From contig JAPFFF010000480.1 in NCBI GenBank assembly GCA_039105265.1, positions 1 to 21,926 on the forward strand: 21,926 bases of DNA. The letters are read 5' to 3'. The position numbers and the translations under genes are program-made. Positions 19,740-21,926 of the stretch are shown here, piece after piece. Positions within the stretch are counted from its first letter, which is position 1. Each line of letters opens with the position of its first letter. The notes under the pieces were generated by a model that had not been told where the DNA came from, searched no databases, and saw only the letters and a list, made by a program, of their open reading frames with translations. This DNA comes from Tritrichomonas musculus. Taxonomy: Eukaryota; Parabasalia; Tritrichomonadida; Tritrichomonadidae.

Positions 19740-21926
19740 CGTTGCATCTGATGATTCAACTGCAGTTCTCGTTGCATCTGATGATTCAACTGCAGTTCTC
19801 GTTGCATCTGATGATTCAACTGCAGTTGTCGTTGCATCTGATGATTCAACTGCAGTTCTCGTTGAATCTGATGATTCAACTGCAGTTCTCGTTGAATCTG
19901 ATGATTCAACTGCAGTTCTCGTTGCATCTGATGATTCAACTGCAGTTCTCGTTGAATCTGATGATTCAACTGCAGTTCTCGTTGCATCTGATGATTCAAC
20001 TGCAGTTGTCGTTGCATCTGATGATTCAACTGCAGTTCTCGTTGCATCTGATGATTCAACTGCAGTTCTCGTTGCATCTGATGATTCAACTGCAGTTCTC
20101 GTTGCATCTGATGATTCAACTGCAGTTCTCGTTGCATCTGATGATTCAACTGCAGTTCTCGTTGAATCTGATGATTCAACTGCAGTTCTCGTTGCATCTG
20201 ATGATTCAACTGCAGTTCTCGTTGCATCTGATGATTCAACTGCAGTTCTCGTTGCATCTGATGATTCAACTGCAGTTCTCGTTGAATCTGATGATTCAAC
20301 TGCAGTTCTCGTTGAATCTGATGATTCAACTGCAGTTGTCGTTGCATCTGATGATTCAACTGCAGTTCTTGTTGCATCTTAATATTAAACGGCAGTTCTC
20401 GTTGCATTTGATGATTCAACTGCAGTTCTCGTTGAATCTGATGATTCAACTGCAGTTCTCGTTGAATCTGATGATTCAACTGCAGTTGTCGTTGCATCTG
20501 ATGATTCAACTGCAGTTCTTGTTGCATCTTAATATTAAACGGCAGTTCTCGTTGCATTTGATGATTCAACTGCAGTTCTCGTTGAATCTGATGATTCAAC
20601 TGCAGTTCTCGTTGAATCTGATGATTCAACTGCAGTTGTCGTTGCATCTGATGATTCAACTGCAGTTCTCGTTGAATCTGATGATTCAACTGCAGTTGTC
20701 GTTGCATCTGATGATTCAACTGCAGTTCTTGTTTAATCTTATTATTAAACTGCAGTTCTCGTTGAATCTTATTATTAAACTGCAGTTCTCGTTGAATCTG
20801 ATGATTCAACTGCAGTTCTCGTTGCATCTGATGATTCAACTGCAGTTCTCGTTGAATCTGATGATTCAACTGCAGTTCTCGTTGCATCTGATGATTCAAC
20901 TGCAGTTCTCGTTGCATCTGATGATTCAACTGCAGTTCTCGTTGCATCTGATGATTCAACTGCAGTTCTCGTTGAATCTGATGATTCAACTGCAGTTCTC
21001 GTTGAATCTGATGATTCAACTGCAGTTGTCGTTGCATCTGATGATTCAACTGCAGTTCTTGTTGCATCTTAATATTAAACGGCAGTTCTCGTTGCATTTG
21101 ATGATTCAACTGCAGTTCTCGTTGAATCTGATGATTCAACTGCAGTTCTCGTTGAATCTGATGATTCAACTGCAGTTGTCGTTGCATCTGATGATTCAAC
21201 TGCAGTTCTTGTTGCATCTTAATATTAAACGGCAGTTCTCGTTGCATTTGATGATTCAACTGCAGTTCTCGTTGAATCTGATGATTCAACTGCAGTTCTC
21301 GTTGAATCTGATGATTCAACTGCAGTTGTCGTTGCATCTGATGATTCAACTGCAGTTCTCGTTGAATCTGATGATTCAACTGCAGTTCTCGTTGCATCTG
21401 ATGATTCAACTGCAGTTCTCGTTGCATCTGATGATTCAACTGCAGTTCTTGTTTCATCTTATTATTAAACTGCAGTTCTCGTTGAATCTTATTATTAAAC
21501 TGCAGTTCTCGTTGAATCTGATGATTCAACTGCAGTTCTCGTTGAATCTGATGATTCAACTGCAGTTCTCGTTGCATCTGATGATTCAACTGCAGTTCTC
21601 GTTGCATCTGATGATTCAACTGCAGTTCTCGTTGAATCTGATGATTCAACTGCAGTTCTCGTTGAATCTGATGATTCAACTGCAGTTCTCGTTGCATCTG
21701 ATGATTCAACTGCAGTTCTCGTTGCATCTGATGATTCAACTGCAGTTGTCGTTGCATCTGATGATTCAACTGCAGTTCTTGTTTCATCTTATTATTAAAC
21801 TGCAGTTCTCGTTGCATCTGATGATTCAACTGCAGTTCTCGTTGCATCTGATGATTCAACTGCAGTTCTTGTTGCATCTGATGATTCAACTGCAGTTCTT
21901 GTTTCATCTGATGATTCAACTGCAGT
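19740..21926. repeat. Right block: tag-free, with P units in 150-bp and 690-bp repeats
   Basis: P units (TTAATATTAA with GGCAG) are at 20370, 20520, 21060 and 21210. Each is followed by a CATTTG unit, an a, an a-gt and a c unit, which makes a 150-bp (five-unit) block present twice in tandem. The pair itself recurs 690 bp (23 units) later. K pairs close the copies at 20730-20789 and 21450-21509. No CTGTAG unit occurs after 19559. The order at 19740-20790 broadly repeats 8010-9060. The last unit (21900-21926) is cut by the window edge at 27 bases. Confidence 0.88.

Larger units (their letters stand above)
9005..21919 (-). other. Very long open reading frame of decapeptide repeats; coding status unresolved (right end open)
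   Basis: Read on the minus strand, each unit gives E-L-Q-L-N-H-Q-(I/M)-Q-R. The frame has no stop from the right window edge to a TGA at 9005-9007, over 4,300 codons. The first start-like codon is only a TTG at 21917-21919 and the frame is open up to the edge, so no true start is visible. K units read F-N-N-K and P units P-F-N-I-K; E to Q, R to Q and Q to K changes recur. About 40% of residues are Q or N, and no known domain, signal peptide or membrane segment is present. Six of ten codons are one change from a stop, yet none occurs here. A 30-bp unit is ten codons, so a stop-free unit gives a long frame automatically. It may be the repeat domain of a giant Q-rich protein or a by-product of the satellite; I lean towards by-product. 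Confidence 0.3.
1..21926. repeat. 30-bp tandem repeat array (satellite / megaminisatellite), about 730 units, open at both ends
   Basis: Every base belongs to a direct, spacer-free repetition of a 30-bp unit; the phase is exact from 1 to 9000 and again from 9030 to the end. Each unit contains the arms GTTGAATC and GATTCAAC and then AACTGCAGTT. Neighbouring units differ at about 0-8 of 30 bases, always drawn from a small set of recurring variants (A/C at unit base 6; CTGTAG; GATGGTT; GTTGT; TTATTATTAA; TTAATATTAA with GGCAG). The recurrence of the same variants in the same order over long distances shows copying of multi-unit blocks. Neither end of the array is in the window. What is seen is a tandem array. 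A eukaryotic satellite or minisatellite is the likeliest class by inference; a coding repeat domain is the main alternative. Confidence 0.98.

Noticed and set aside
9005-21919. TAL-effector, pentapeptide, ice-nucleation, PPR or heptad coiled-coil repeat protein
   Set aside because: The ten-residue period ELQLNHQ(I/M)QR fits none of these repeat lengths or signature residues.
1-21926. CRISPR array (regular direct repeats of about 30 bp with a hairpin)
   Set aside because: Units abut directly, with no unique spacers between them, and no cas-like gene is present.
1-21926. Hairpins as transcription terminators or riboswitches
   Set aside because: The short stem occurs in hundreds of successive units without a T tract or gene context, so it is a property of the repeat unit.
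1-21926. Telomeric repeat or CENP-B-box centromeric satellite
   Set aside because: The unit lacks telomere-type G-rich motifs and I see no CENP-B-like box. A centromeric role cannot be excluded but nothing in the sequence shows it.
1-21926. Transposon, integron attC array or insertion element
   Set aside because: There are no terminal inverted repeats at block borders, target-site duplications, transposase or reverse-transcriptase coding, and no unique cassettes.
1-21926. The entire array as an assembly artefact
   Set aside because: The rich, ordered mix of unit variants and nested block structure argues for real DNA, although exact copy number and the order of near-identical blocks remain uncertain.

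Overview
The whole 21,926-base window is one head-to-tail tandem array of a 30-bp unit, about 730 copies. It runs off both ends of the window. There is no unique flanking sequence, recognisable gene, RNA gene, mobile element or CRISPR spacer. The array most resembles a eukaryotic satellite or large minisatellite, or the repeat domain of a giant low-complexity protein gene. The organism cannot be named from it. Each unit is 40-43% GC and carries one CpG and, in most copies, one CTGCAG.

Numbering used throughout: base 1 of a unit is the C of CGTTG; the unit at 91-120 is the reference. Units start at 1, 31, 61 and so on up to 9001. One unit (9001-9029) is a base short, and later units start at 9030, 9060 and so on. 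A unit holds an 8-bp inverted repeat (GTTGAATC / GATTCAAC around TGAT) followed by the 10-bp palindrome AACTGCAGTT. Recurrent variants: A or C at unit base 6 (types 'a' and 'c', both very common); CTGTAG for CTGCAG ('tag', about 70 copies); GATGGTT for GATGATT ('ggt'); GTTGT for GTTCT ('gt'); an AT-rich subfamily with TTATTATTAA ('K'); and a rarer form with TTAATATTAA and GGCAG ('P', six copies).

Layout: 1-720 is a tag-free block with a 210-bp duplication. 721-3420 holds three tandem copies of a module of about 780-930 bp. 3421-8430 is built from an approximately 870-bp module and triple-tag markers. 8431-10020 is a tag-free mixed zone holding the only 1-bp phase shift. 10020-11800 partly copies 3121-4530. 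11790-14850 holds a 1,110-bp tandem duplication. 14850-19740 repeats the 3.4-8 kb region about 11.6 kb further on. 19740-21926 is tag-free with P units in a 690-bp repeat. The array has therefore grown by nested segmental duplications on several scales, not only by single-unit slippage.

One reading frame on the minus strand (decapeptide ELQLNHQ[I/M]QR) is open through nearly all the window: over 4,300 codons from the right edge to 9005, then 2,065 codons from 9008 to 2811. The plus-strand frame is broken about 70 times by TAG. This asymmetry is the strongest hint that the array might be coding, but array duplication alone could also produce it. Coding status is left open.
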